A DNA stretch of 64,000 bases from Nocardioides conyzicola (GTDB lineage Bacteria > Actinomycetota > Actinomycetes > Propionibacteriales > Nocardioidaceae), in assembly GCF_039543825.1 (NCBI RefSeq), contig NZ_BAABKM010000002.1, positions 1,086,133 through 1,150,132 of the forward strand, written 5' to 3'. Below are positions 47,321 through 55,744 of the stretch, piece after piece; positions within the stretch are counted from its first letter, which is position 1, and each line of letters begins with the position of its first letter. The notes below the pieces were generated by a model, which did not search any database, was not told where the DNA came from, and worked only from the letters and a program-made list of their open reading frames with translations. The translations under genes and the position numbers were made by a program.

Positions 47321-48822
47321 CTCACCCCGTAGTAGGACACGTCAGCCGGGCCGATGGACGACTGCGAGTGGTGGAAGTTGTACGGCTGCTTGACGAGATC
47401 GCCGTCGGAGTCGACCCAACCGTAGCTGGACTGGATCACGGCATCGCCGGAGTCCCGGCTCTCGAAGACGTCATAGACGTTGAGCAGCGCCCGGATGCGC
47501 CCGTCGTCGTTCTGCTCGAGCGAGACCACGTAGGCGTGGTGCGCGTTGTCGTCGATCCCCTGCGCGGCGAGGAAGCCCTCCGTGCCCGAGATCGCGAGGT
47601 CGAGCCCACCGCCGATCCGGCCGACGCGGTCCGGGTTGACGCCGGGCAGGTCGGCGTCGGCCTCGACCGAGGCGTCCTCCGGGAGCTCGGGGAGGGCGTG
47701 CGAGGTGTGGCCGCCGTCGAGCGTCGGGAAGCCGGCATCGTTGAGGTGCAGGTCGCCGGCGAGGTCGGTGCGCCGGATCAGGTCACCGGCCGGCGACATG
47801 TCACCACCGGCGACGCCACCGAGGACGACGGCGACCTTGTCGGAGCCGTGCACCTCGTCGAGCTGGTCGTACCCGGAGTGCCGGCCGATCAGGTGCCACC
47901 CGTCGTCGCTCCCGTTGAGGTCCTGGATCCGCGGGGCACCAGGATCGGAGTCGGCGCCATAGGGGTGCCCGTCGATCATGACCTGGGGCGCGACCAGCGG
48001 GTACATCCGGCCGTCGGGACCCTCGATGAAGCCTCCGCCCTGGTAGCCGCTGAGCCGCCCGTCCTCGGGCAGGTCGTCGTCCCCGCTGTACAGCGCCGGG
48101 AAGCACGCCTCCAACCCGACCTGACGCAGCCAGTCCTCCCGGTCGCCCGACCGGAAGGCGTCCATCGGATCCCAGGACTCCGGGAAGGTGACCGGCAGCA
48201 GCGAGTTGCCCAGGCCCTCGCCGCCGAGCCGCTGGAGCAGGTCGTACGCCGTGTCGGCGACCTCGGGAGGAAGCAGCAACGCGTCGAGGCTCGAGGCGAG
48301 CTGCTGGTCGGCCTCGCCGGCGGCCACGAGTGCGTCGCGGATCGCATCGGCGTGCTCGGTCGCCAGCGCGTCGGACGCGGCGACCTTCTCGTCGTAGGCC
48401 TCGCGGTAGGACTCGACCTGCTCGGTGGTCGCGTCCGAGGAGTAGGCGTAGTCGGGGACCGACGGTCCGTGGACCGTGCCGTCGTCGTCCACCCGGCAAC
48501 CGTCCGCGCTCGCGGCCGCGAGGCAGGTCACCACCTTGTCGCGTGCCGACGTGAGCGCGTCGCAGCCGCCCTGCAGGACGTGCACTGCCTGGCCGAGGAC
48601 CGCGGCGAGCTGGTCGCCGAGGTGGACCTGGTGGCCGACGGCCGCTGCCGCCGCCTCCCCGCCGTCACCCTGCCAGGCGGCGAGCAGGTCGGTCCGGGTC
48701 GCGACCAGGGTGTCGACGCCGGCGCCCACCTCCTTCTTGGCGGCACGGACGGCGTCGGCGGCGGGCACCAGCTTGCTGGGGTCCCAGGCGGCGACGGCGG
48801 CCGGGGTGAGCGCCTCACTCAC
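47317..48822 (-). CDS. Large WXG-like secreted protein with unknown C-terminal domain
   Basis: A 501-aa protein without signal peptide or membrane helix. Residues 15-110 are an ESX-like helical hairpin with a WQG (W-x-G) at 50-52 in LLAAWQGDGGEAAAA. A second helical stretch (about 135-190) follows, then a beta-rich domain (about 200-501) containing DGRMYPLVAPQ, GRHSGYDQLDEVHGSDKVAVVLGG, GFPTLDGGHTSHALP and a C-terminus with several His and Tyr (NFHHSQSSIG). The layout resembles LXG-type toxins, but no known catalytic motif is seen. It overlaps both neighbours (8 and 4 bp). Confidence 0.75.
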   Translation of the reverse strand: MSEALTPAAVAAWDPSKLVPAADAVRAAKKEVGAGVDTLVATRTDLLAAWQGDGGEAAAAAVGHQVHLGDQLAAVLGQAVHVLQGGCDALTSARDKVVTCLAAASADGCRVDDDGTVHGPSVPDYAYSSDATTEQVESYREAYDEKVAASDALATEHADAIRDALVAAGEADQQLASSLDALLLPPEVADTAYDLLQRLGGEGLGNSLLPVTFPESWDPMDAFRSGDREDWLRQVGLEACFPALYSGDDDLPEDGRLSGYQGGGFIEGPDGRMYPLVAPQVMIDGHPYGADSDPGAPRIQDLNGSDDGWHLIGRHSGYDQLDEVHGSDKVAVVLGGVAGGDMSPAGDLIRRTDLAGDLHLNDAGFPTLDGGHTSHALPELPEDASVEADADLPGVNPDRVGRIGGGLDLAISGTEGFLAAQGIDDNAHHAYVVSLEQNDDGRIRALLNVYDVFESRDSGDAVIQSSYGWVDSDGDLVKQPYNFHHSQSSIGPADVSYYGVR

Positions 48823-49120
48823 CGGCGGTCACCTGCATGATCTCGTCGACGACGTGCTCGTCGGCGTCCCGGTAGGCACCGGCCGCCTGCACCGTGCTGC
48901 CGGCGAGGCCGTTGATGCCGACGGCGTACGCCGAGGTGCCGGTCGACAGCCGGATCGCCAGGGAGGTCACCGCCGCGGCGGTCTGCGTGCCCGGGAGCCC
49001 GGCGGCTCCGCCGGCCACGGCGTCGGCGGTCTCGATCTCGATCAGGCCGTTGGCGACCGCGACGAAGCGACCCGAGGCGCTGGCCAGCGCCTCGCCCTGA
49101 ACCACGATGTCTGCTGCCAT
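48815..49120 (-). CDS. EspC-like small type VII secretion protein
   Basis: A 101-aa protein of two helices around a Gly/Pro turn (GLPGT). The C-terminal helix contains AYRDADEHV, fitting the YxxxD/E export signal of type VII substrates (Tyr83, Asp87), and the overall pattern resembles EspC-type (PF10824) proteins. It probably pairs with the WXG-like hairpin of the next gene, with which it overlaps by eight bases. ATG 49120 is preferred because upstream codons lack conservation and bias. No ESX membrane or ATPase gene is in the window, so a secretion machine would have to be elsewhere. Confidence 0.75.
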   Translation of the reverse strand: MAADIVVQGEALASASGRFVAVANGLIEIETADAVAGGAAGLPGTQTAAAVTSLAIRLSTGTSAYAVGINGLAGSTVQAAGAYRDADEHVVDEIMQVTAGE

Positions 49121-49193
49121 CCCACGCCCCCGCACGCGTCCCCGAGCTCTGATGGTGTCGACCGCGTGATGCCCGTCATGGTCGTGGTCGAAA

Positions 49194-49213
49194 CCGCGCC
49201 CTGGGGGGCGCGG
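49194..49213 (-). terminator. Terminator downstream of menG
   Basis: An 8-bp GC stem (CCGCGCCC / GGGCGCGG) with a 4-nt loop lies 17 bp after the menG stop and is followed on the minus strand by TTTC. It would separate menG from the EspC-like module. Confidence 0.55.
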
Positions 49214-49229
49214 GTGACCGACGACGTCG

Positions 49230-49919
49230 TCAGCGGGTGGCGCGGTGCAGGGCGACGATGCCGCCGGAGAGGTCACGCCACTGGGGCGCCTCCCACCCGG
49301 CGGAGGCGATCAGGGCGGCGAGCCCGCGCTGGTCGGGCCACGCCCGGATCGACTCGGCGAGGTAGACGTACGCGTCCGGCGCCGAGGAGACGGCGCGGGC
49401 GATCGGGGGCAGCGCCTTCATCAGGTACTCGAGGTAGACGGTGCGGAACGGCGCCCAGGTCGGGTGGCTGAACTCGCAGACCACCAGGCGGCCGCCCGGA
49501 CGGGTGACCCGGCGCAGCTCGCGCAGCCCCGCCTCGGGGTCGACGATGTTGCGCAGGCCGAAGGAGATCGTCACGGCGTCGAACGTCGCGTCCGCGAACG
49601 GCAGCTGGGTGCCGTCGCCGGCGGTGAACGGCAGGTGCGGCTTGGCCTTCTTGCCCACCTGCAGCATCCCGAGCGAGAAGTCGCACGGGACGACGACCGC
49701 GCCGCGGTCGGCGAAGGGCTGGCTCGACGTACCGGTGCCGGCGGCCAGGTCGAGGACCCGCTCCCCCGGCTGCGGGTCGACGGCGGCGATGACGGCCTTG
49801 CGCCAGGTGCGGTCCTGGCCGAGCGACAGCACGTCGTTGGTGACGTCGTAGCGACGAGCGACGGAGTCGAACATGCGACGGACGTCGGACGGCTGCTTGT
49901 CGAGCTCTGCGCGGACCAC
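49230..49919 (-). CDS. menG: Demethylmenaquinone methyltransferase
   Basis: A 229-aa UbiE/MenG-family methyltransferase that makes the final C-methylation of menaquinone. [32 protein letters not shown] (SAM motif I), [13 protein letters not shown] and [18 protein letters not shown] are the standard blocks. Ubiquinone work is unlikely because the neighbours are men genes. GTG 49919 is the start. Confidence 0.93.
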   Translation of the reverse strand: MVRAELDKQPSDVRRMFDSVARRYDVTNDVLSLGQDRTWRKAVIAAVDPQPGERVLDLAAGTGTSSQPFADRGAVVVPCDFSLGMLQVGKKAKPHLPFTAGDGTQLPFADATFDAVTISFGLRNIVDPEAGLRELRRVTRPGGRLVVCEFSHPTWAPFRTVYLEYLMKALPPIARAVSSAPDAYVYLAESIRAWPDQRGLAALIASAGWEAPQWRDLSGGIVALHRATR

Positions 49920-50087
49920 GGGCAGAGACTACGCAGCCCGCCGGACGCCGTAGGAATCGGCCGGTCGCCCCGTGCGGCCGGTCACAGGTTGGTCACGACG
50001 CGCACGACCCGCCGATCGGATGCAACCGACCGGCCCGCCCAGGCGTCACCCTCGTGTCCGACTCACCTACTTCCCCGGGAGAGCTCC

Positions 50088-50981
50088 ATGTTGTTCCTGC
50101 GTCGTCTCCTGCTCGTCCTCGCCACGGCGGCCCTGGTCTGCGCCGGCGCGTTCGTCGCGGGCTACGCCCTGAGCGACAGCCCGGCCGACCGGCCCTCCGC
50201 GACCGGCACTCCCGGTGCCCCCGAGCCCGAGCCCACGACCACTCCGACGGCGACTCCGACGGCGACGCCCACGTCGACCCCGACCGGGCAGCCGACGTCG
50301 GATCCCACCACCCCGCCGGCGAAGCCGAAGCCCCCGAAGCTCGAGCCGGGACCGCGGCTACTGGGTACTGGCGACCAGGGGCCGCAGGTGCGCGAGCTCC
50401 AGGCCCGCCTGAAGCAGATCGCGTGGTTCGGCGCCGACGTCACCGGGACGTACGGCGACCTCACGCGCGACGCCGTCCGTGGCTTCCAGGCGAAGCGCGC
50501 GATCCCGGTGACCGGCGAGGTCGACCGACGCACCCTCGACCGGTTGGACGCGATGACCGTCGAGCCCACGGACGCGGAGCTGCACAACCGCGGCAACACC
50601 CCCGGCGCGCTCGACCCGCGCTGCCGGGTGGGCCGCGTGCTCTGCATCGACAAGAGCAGCTCGACGCTGCGCTTCGTCGTGGACGGGAAGGTCCAGCAGA
50701 CCCTCGACGCCCGCTTCGGCGCCTCCGGGACACCGACCCGCGAGGGCGTGTTCCACGTCTACCTCAAGGACGCGGACCACGTCTCACGCCTCTACGGCTC
50801 GGCCATGCCCTTCGCGATGTTCTTCGACCGCGGTCAGGCGGTGCACTACTCCTCGGACTTCGCGGCCCGCGGGTACGCCGGCGCCTCGCACGGCTGCGTC
50901 AACATCCGTGACCACGGCGGCGTCGCGCACCTCTACGACCAGGTGCGGGTCGGCGACACGGTCGTCGTCTACTGGTCCTGA
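50088..50981 (+). CDS. L,D-transpeptidase with peptidoglycan-binding domain
   Basis: A 297-aa exported enzyme that makes 3-3 crosslinks or attaches proteins in the cell wall. An N-terminal signal anchor (residues 6-28), a Thr/Pro linker with TPTATPT repeats (about 45-75), a peptidoglycan-binding domain (GDQGPQVRELQARLKQI to about 150) and a YkuD domain ending in SHGCVNIR with catalytic Cys270 and the upstream His are present. GGGAGAG precedes the ATG. The 3' end overlaps the opposite gene by 13 bp. Confidence 0.92.
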   Translation: MLFLRRLLLVLATAALVCAGAFVAGYALSDSPADRPSATGTPGAPEPEPTTTPTATPTATPTSTPTGQPTSDPTTPPAKPKPPKLEPGPRLLGTGDQGPQVRELQARLKQIAWFGADVTGTYGDLTRDAVRGFQAKRAIPVTGEVDRRTLDRLDAMTVEPTDAELHNRGNTPGALDPRCRVGRVLCIDKSSSTLRFVVDGKVQQTLDARFGASGTPTREGVFHVYLKDADHVSRLYGSAMPFAMFFDRGQAVHYSSDFAARGYAGASHGCVNIRDHGGVAHLYDQVRVGDTVVVYWS

Positions 50982-51616
50982 GCGTCCTGGAGGGACTTCA
51001 GCAGGTCGTCGGCGACACCCACGAGGGCGTCGGCGGCGACCGCGGACGAGCCGATCTGCACGGTGACCTCGCCCCGGGACACCTGGCACTGGCTGAACGC
51101 GACCGGCGGCGCCTGGCCCTCGGCCTGTGCCTGCCCGTAGGTCAGGATGCAGGCGCCGTCGCCGACCTTGGCCAGCTCGGTGGCGGCCTGGCCGCCGGAG
51201 TTGTCCGGGTCGGGAATGCTGTTGGGGGCGAACGCCCCACCGGTGGACTGGAACGCCTGCACGAAGACGGCCTCGGTGCCGTTGGCGACGTACGTGCGCG
51301 TCTCCGCCGACGTGCCGAGCGCGTCGGGGAGCACCTTGTTGCCGAACTCGCGGTTGGCCTGCTCCTGCTTGGCGATCTCGTCGGCCTGGTCGGCCAGCTG
51401 GCCGCCCGCGAACGCCGCCGGGTCGTCGGACGCGACGTACCCACCGGGCAGCTTGTCCGGCAGGGTCAGCGTCAGCTCGGCGCTCTCGTCGCTGGCCGGA
51501 TCGCCCTGTGCCTTCGGCAGCCCGATCGCGAACGCGGCCATCAGGCCGAGGAACAGCAGACCGAGGAGGATCGCGACCACGGTCGGGGCGCGGCCGGCGG
51601 TTGTGGGGGTGCTCAC
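50969..51616 (-). CDS. Single-pass membrane protein, unknown
   Basis: A 215-aa protein with one membrane helix (VVAILLGLLFLGLMAAFAIG, residues about 10-32) and an extracytoplasmic domain rich in Ala, Asp and Gln (DKLPGGYVASDDPAAF, KVGDGACILTYGQAQAEGQAPP). No family recognised. GTG start at 51616 lies 8 nt after TAGCGT, a leaderless-type -10 on the minus strand. It is divergent from menF and convergent with the transpeptidase. Confidence 0.75.
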   Translation of the reverse strand: MSTPTTAGRAPTVVAILLGLLFLGLMAAFAIGLPKAQGDPASDESAELTLTLPDKLPGGYVASDDPAAFAGGQLADQADEIAKQEQANREFGNKVLPDALGTSAETRTYVANGTEAVFVQAFQSTGGAFAPNSIPDPDNSGGQAATELAKVGDGACILTYGQAQAEGQAPPVAFSQCQVSRGEVTVQIGSSAVAADALVGVADDLLKSLQDAQDQ

Positions 51617-51668
51617 GCGCTCCGACGCTACTAGCCCGGCCGAGGCGGGGATCCAGTGGGTCCGTGGG

Positions 51669-51674
51669 TAGTCT
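51669..51674 (+). promoter_or_regulatory. -10 box of menF
   Basis: TAGTCT lies 6 nt before GTG 51681 with no ribosome binding site, consistent with leaderless menF mRNA. Confidence 0.5.
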
Positions 51675-51680
51675 CGGCCC

Positions 51681-52907
51681 GTGACGCTGACCGTGCGCAC
51701 CTCCCGCCTCCAGCTGGCGGAGGCGACCCGACTCCTCGACCTGGTCCCCACCGACCGACCGGTGACCTGGCTGCGTCGCGGGGACGGACTGGTCGGCTGG
51801 GGGGTCGCCGCCGAGGTCCGCACGCACGGCGCGACCCGCTTCGCGGACGCCGACAAGTGGTGGCGCGAGACCACCGCACGGGCGGTCGTGACCGACGAGG
51901 TCAACGAGCCCGGGACCGGACCGGTCGCCTTCGGCACCTTCACCTTCGCCGACGAGCCCGGCGAGTCCGTGCTCGTCGTCCCCCGCATCGTCGTAGGACG
52001 CCGCGGCGACATCGCCTGGCTGACCGTGGTCGGCGACGAGCCGGCCCCCGCGCTCGACGCCACCGAGGCCCCGGCCGCGCCCGTCGGCGTGAGCTTCGCG
52101 GACGGCGCCCTCAACGGCGAGCAGTGGATGTCGGTCGTGGCGGACGCCGTGGCCCGGATCAGCCGCGGCGACCTGGAGAAGGTCGTGCTGGCCCGCGACC
52201 TGGTCGCCACCGCCGACGAGCCGATCGACGTGCGCTGGCCGCTGCGCCGGCTCACCGACACCTACCCGATGTGCTGGACCTTCCACGTCGACGGGATGTT
52301 CGGCGCGACACCCGAGATGCTCGTCCGCCGCGAGCGTGGCCTGGTCACCTCGCGGGTGCTCGCCGGCACCATCCGCCGGACCGGCGACGACGGCCGCGAC
52401 CTCGCCCTCGCCGCCACCCTGGCGCGGTCCTCGAAGGACCTCGAGGAGCACGAGTACGCCGTACGCTCCGTCGCCGACGCCCTGGAGCCGCACTGCTCCT
52501 CGATGAACGTGCCCGAGGCGCCGTTCGTGCTGCACCTGCCCAACGTGATGCACCTCGCCACCGACGTCGCCGGGGTCGTCCACGACGCCGCGACCGTCTC
52601 GTCGCTGCAGCTCGCCGAGGCCCTGCACCCGTCGGCAGCCGTCGGCGGCACGCCCACCCCCGTCGCGACCACGCTGATCGCGGAGATCGAGGGCATGGAC
52701 CGCGACCGGTACGCCGGCCCCGTCGGCTGGATGGACACGTCCGGGGACGGCGAGTGGGGCATCGCGCTGCGCTCCGCCCGGATCGACGGCAGCACCGTGC
52801 GCCTCTTCGCCGGCTGCGGCATCGTGGCCGACTCCGACCCCGAGGCCGAGCTAGCCGAGGCGCAGGCGAAGTTCGTGCCGGTGCGGGACGCGCTCACCGC
52901 CGACTGA
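51681..52907 (+). CDS. menF: Isochorismate synthase
   Basis: A 408-aa chorismate-binding enzyme that converts chorismate to isochorismate, the first committed step of menaquinone synthesis. LEKVVLARD, FGATPEMLVRRERG, LAGTIRRTGDD, HLATDVAGVV and AGCGIVADSDPEAE carry the magnesium and substrate residues. Other members (salicylate synthases, anthranilate synthases) are less likely given the nearby menD, menC, menE and menG. Confidence 0.92.
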   Translation: MTLTVRTSRLQLAEATRLLDLVPTDRPVTWLRRGDGLVGWGVAAEVRTHGATRFADADKWWRETTARAVVTDEVNEPGTGPVAFGTFTFADEPGESVLVVPRIVVGRRGDIAWLTVVGDEPAPALDATEAPAAPVGVSFADGALNGEQWMSVVADAVARISRGDLEKVVLARDLVATADEPIDVRWPLRRLTDTYPMCWTFHVDGMFGATPEMLVRRERGLVTSRVLAGTIRRTGDDGRDLALAATLARSSKDLEEHEYAVRSVADALEPHCSSMNVPEAPFVLHLPNVMHLATDVAGVVHDAATVSSLQLAEALHPSAAVGGTPTPVATTLIAEIEGMDRDRYAGPVGWMDTSGDGEWGIALRSARIDGSTVRLFAGCGIVADSDPEAELAEAQAKFVPVRDALTAD

Positions 52908-52925
52908 GTACGGCAGGATGTCGCC

Positions 52926-53282
52926 ATGACGGCGACGGTCGAGGAGCCGGTGAAGACCGGCGGGTGGCGGCTCTGGCTCGCCGGGGCGACGGTCCTGGTC
53001 TGCGCGGCGCTGGTCGTGCTCGTCGCCGGAGGGCTGGATCGCGAGACCGTCCGGGACAAGGCGGACCAGCAGAGTCTCGACTTCGGGCTGCCGGTCGCGT
53101 GGATCCACCAGGACCAGACCGCGCTGGACCCGCCGTTCCCGGCACGGGTCTCGGTGGCCTCACCCCTGGAGAACCCGACGGACCTGTCCGGCCTCGCCTT
53201 CTTGGTGGACCTGCTGGTCGTGCTGGCCGTGCTCGGCGCAGGCGTGCTCGTCGTACGTCGTCTGGCGCGACCGCGCGCCTGA
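52926..53282 (+). CDS. Small two-pass membrane protein
   Basis: A 118-aa protein with two hydrophobic helices (about residues 15-36 and 90-112) and an intervening loop with a HQDQTALDPPFPARV segment. No family recognised. It follows menF by 18 bp and is followed by two terminator-like stem-loops. Confidence 0.65.
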   Translation: MTATVEEPVKTGGWRLWLAGATVLVCAALVVLVAGGLDRETVRDKADQQSLDFGLPVAWIHQDQTALDPPFPARVSVASPLENPTDLSGLAFLVDLLVVLAVLGAGVLVVRRLARPRA

Positions 53283-53300
53283 CTCCTCAGGCACTTCACC

Positions 53301-53332
53301 AGGTTCTCGGGCACTGCACTGCCCGAGAACCT
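53301..53332. terminator. First of two tandem stem-loops between convergent genes
   Basis: A perfect 13-bp stem (53301-53313, 53320-53332; AGGTTCTCGGGCA and its complement) with a 6-nt loop. It probably terminates transcription from the menF side. Confidence 0.65.
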
Positions 53333-53363
53333 CAGGGATACCCGGTTAACCGGGTATCCCTGA
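53332..53363. terminator. 32-bp perfect palindrome, second of two tandem stem-loops
   Basis: A loopless 32-bp palindrome centred on GGTTAACC (53344-53351), sharing one base with the first stem-loop. It lies 6 bp from the stop of the metallo-beta-lactamase-fold gene. It can act as a bidirectional terminator; a protein-binding or cruciform site is the alternative. Confidence 0.6.
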
Positions 53364-53369
53364 AGGGGG

Positions 53370-54008
53370 CTACAGGTCCTCGCCGTCCGCGCGGCGGAGG
53401 TACTCCTGGCCGGCCTTCGGAAGGAACTGGTTCATCTGCATCTCGAGGATGCCGTGGCCGGCGTCGCTGTAGACCCGGTCGTGGATGGCGAGGTTGCGCG
53501 GCGCCTTCACCGCGCGGGCGAAGTCGATCGCCTCGGACGCCTTGAGCCACGGCGCCGACGAGGGCAGCAGCAGGACGTCGATCTCCTCGCCGGGCTCGGT
53601 GAGCGAGTCGCCCGGGTGGTAGATCTTCGCGTCGCCGGCGGTCAACACGTACCCGCTGTTGAAGAGCCGGGTCAACTCCGGGTGGATGACCGCGTGCATC
53701 TCGCCGACCGCCGTGACCGGCAGGCCACCCACGTCGAAGGCCTCGCCCGGTGCGACCACGGTGATCCGCTCGGCGAGGCTCGGGGTGTCCTCGCGGATCT
53801 TGGCCGCGACCGCCTCGATCGTGAACACCGGGGCGTCGGCGGCGAGGAGGTTGTCGGGCAGGTAGTGGTCGGGGTGCTCGTGCGTGATGAGCACGGCGTC
53901 CGCGCCGTCGACGGCCTCGGCATCGGTGAACATGCCGGGGTCGAGGACGACCGTGGTGCCGTCGTGCTCGATGCGGACGCAGGCGTGGCCGAACTTCGTG
54001 ATCCTCAT
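53370..54008 (-). CDS. Metallo-beta-lactamase-fold hydrolase
   Basis: A 212-aa UlaG-like MBL protein. MRITKFGHACVRIE is the typical start, LITHEHPDHYLPDN supplies the HxHxDH zinc motif, and later His/Asp residues (AVGEMHAVIHPE, IYHPGDS) complete the dinuclear site. The substrate is unknown; related proteins hydrolyse lactones or phosphodiesters. The gene is divergent from a GNAT gene, with 18 bp between starts, so promoters overlap. Confidence 0.85.
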   Translation of the reverse strand: MRITKFGHACVRIEHDGTTVVLDPGMFTDAEAVDGADAVLITHEHPDHYLPDNLLAADAPVFTIEAVAAKIREDTPSLAERITVVAPGEAFDVGGLPVTAVGEMHAVIHPELTRLFNSGYVLTAGDAKIYHPGDSLTEPGEEIDVLLLPSSAPWLKASEAIDFARAVKAPRNLAIHDRVYSDAGHGILEMQMNQFLPKAGQEYLRRADGEDL

Positions 54009-54026
54009 GATCCCTACGATGCCACC

Positions 54027-54521
54027 GTGAGCCATCTCGACGACGTGCGGCTGCGCCCGGCCGTCCCCGCCGACGCCGCGGCCGGTGCCGCCCTGCACCT
54101 GGCCTGCTGGCGCGAGGCCTACACGCCGTACGCCGACCCGGCCCGGCTCGCGGAGCGACTCGCGTCGGACGAGCGCTTCGTCGCGGCCTGGACCAAGCAG
54201 CTCGCCGAGGGCCCGCCGCGCGTCCTCGCCGAGGCCGACGGCGAGCTCGTCGGCTTCGCGGTGGTCGGCGCCAACCGCGACCCCGACGCACCGGCACCCA
54301 CCGAGCTCTACGCGATCTACACCCGCGCGGCCTGGTGGGGAACGGGGCTCGGCCAACAGCTCTGGGACGCCGTACGTCCAGATCGGCCGTGCTCGCTGTG
54401 GGTGCTCGAGGACAACGCCCGCGCTCGTGGGTTCTACGCCCGCAACGGCTTCGTCCCGGACGGCGCCCGTGAGCTCTACGAGGACCTCGGCACGTGGGAG
54501 ATGAGGATGATCAGGCCATGA
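54027..54521 (+). CDS. GNAT N-acetyltransferase
   Basis: A 164-aa acetyltransferase. RLRPAVPADAAAGAAL opens the fold, ELYAIYTRAAWWGTGLGQQLWDAV is the acetyl-CoA motif A and LWVLEDNARARGFYARNGF is motif B. GTG 54027 follows TACGAT by 6 nt. The stop overlaps the P450 start (ATGA), so the two may act in one pathway. Confidence 0.88.
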   Translation: MSHLDDVRLRPAVPADAAAGAALHLACWREAYTPYADPARLAERLASDERFVAAWTKQLAEGPPRVLAEADGELVGFAVVGANRDPDAPAPTELYAIYTRAAWWGTGLGQQLWDAVRPDRPCSLWVLEDNARARGFYARNGFVPDGARELYEDLGTWEMRMIRP

Positions 54522-55744
54522 CGTACTTCGACCTCGCGGACCCGACGTTCGACGTGACCTCGCCCGTGGTCCATGCGGCTCGCGACGACAGCTGGTACGT
54601 CGAGACCAACTGGGGCTGGGCGGTGCTCCGGCACGCCGAGGTCAGCGCGCTGCTGCGCGACCGGAGGTTCCGGCAGGGCAACGCCCGCTGGCCGGCGCAG
54701 AACGGCATCCACTCGGGGCTCTTCTCCGACTGGTGGCAGGAGACGCTGCTCAGCCTCGAGGGCGACGACCACTCGCGGATCCGCCGGCTGCTGATGCCGG
54801 CCTTCCGCAACAAGACCATCGCGGCGATGCGGCCGCGCTTCCAGGCGCTCGCCGACGAGCTGGTCGACGGGTTCGCCGAACGGGGGACGGTCGAGTTCGT
54901 CAGCGAGTTCGCGGAGCCGTACGCCGCGCGCATCATCTGCGTGCTCCTCGGGCTGCCCGAGGACAACTGGCACCAGGTGGCGACGTGGGCCGACGACCTC
55001 GGGGCGTCGTTCTCCATCGACGTCGGCAACCAGGTGCCCAAGATCGAGGCCGCGCTGACCGGGCTCTACGAGTACGTCGGCCAGGTGGTCGCCGACCGGC
55101 GGGCGCATCCGCAAGACGACCTGGTGACGACCCTGGTGCAGGCGAGCGACGACGGCGACCGGCTCACCGAGCACGAGCTCGGCGTGGCGCTGGTCTTCCT
55201 CGCGTTCGCCGGCATGGAGACCACCCGCAACCAGCTCGGCCTGGCGCTCCAGACGCTGCTCGCCCACCCGGAGCAGTGGCGGCTCCTGGGCGAGCGCCCC
55301 GACCTCGGCGACAACGCCGTCGAGGAGGTGATGCGGGTCAACCCGACCGTCACCTGGGTGACCCGCGAGGCGCTCGAGGACGTCGACTTCCAGGGCCTGC
55401 ACATCCCGAAGGGCGGCATCGTCCAGACGCTCTCGCACAGCGCCGGCACCGATCCGTCGGCGATGCCCGACCCGGCGTTCGACATCACCCAGCAGCGGCC
55501 GCCGCACCACGACTTCGGGGCCGGGGTGCACCACTGCCTGGGGCACTTCGTCGCGCGCACCGACATGGCCGTCGCCCTGCCGCTGCTGGCGCGGCGCATG
55601 CCGGGCGCCGTACCCGACGGCCCTGGTCGGTGGCTGCCGGTCTCCGGCAACACCGGGGCTCTGTCCTTCCCGATCCGCTTCGAGGCGACGGGTCAGGCCA
55701 GCCCGATCGTCTCCGAGGCGACCGACCTGCCGCCGTCGAGGTAG
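54518..55744 (+). CDS. Cytochrome P450
   Basis: A 408-aa haem monooxygenase. The I-helix has AFAGMETTRNQ, the K-helix EEVMR, and the haem motif is FGAGVHHCLGH with Cys340. Length and sequence fit a bacterial class I P450 needing ferredoxin partners not found in the window. Substrate unknown. ATG 54518 overlaps the GNAT stop; its 3' end runs 52 bp into the opposite gene. Confidence 0.93.
   Translation: MTYFDLADPTFDVTSPVVHAARDDSWYVETNWGWAVLRHAEVSALLRDRRFRQGNARWPAQNGIHSGLFSDWWQETLLSLEGDDHSRIRRLLMPAFRNKTIAAMRPRFQALADELVDGFAERGTVEFVSEFAEPYAARIICVLLGLPEDNWHQVATWADDLGASFSIDVGNQVPKIEAALTGLYEYVGQVVADRRAHPQDDLVTTLVQASDDGDRLTEHELGVALVFLAFAGMETTRNQLGLALQTLLAHPEQWRLLGERPDLGDNAVEEVMRVNPTVTWVTREALEDVDFQGLHIPKGGIVQTLSHSAGTDPSAMPDPAFDITQQRPPHHDFGAGVHHCLGHFVARTDMAVALPLLARRMPGAVPDGPGRWLPVSGNTGALSFPIRFEATGQASPIVSEATDLPPSR

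Noticed and set aside
50215..50330. Minisatellite-like ACG/CCG repeat
   Set aside because: It encodes the Thr/Pro linker of the L,D-transpeptidase; the repeat is a codon effect.
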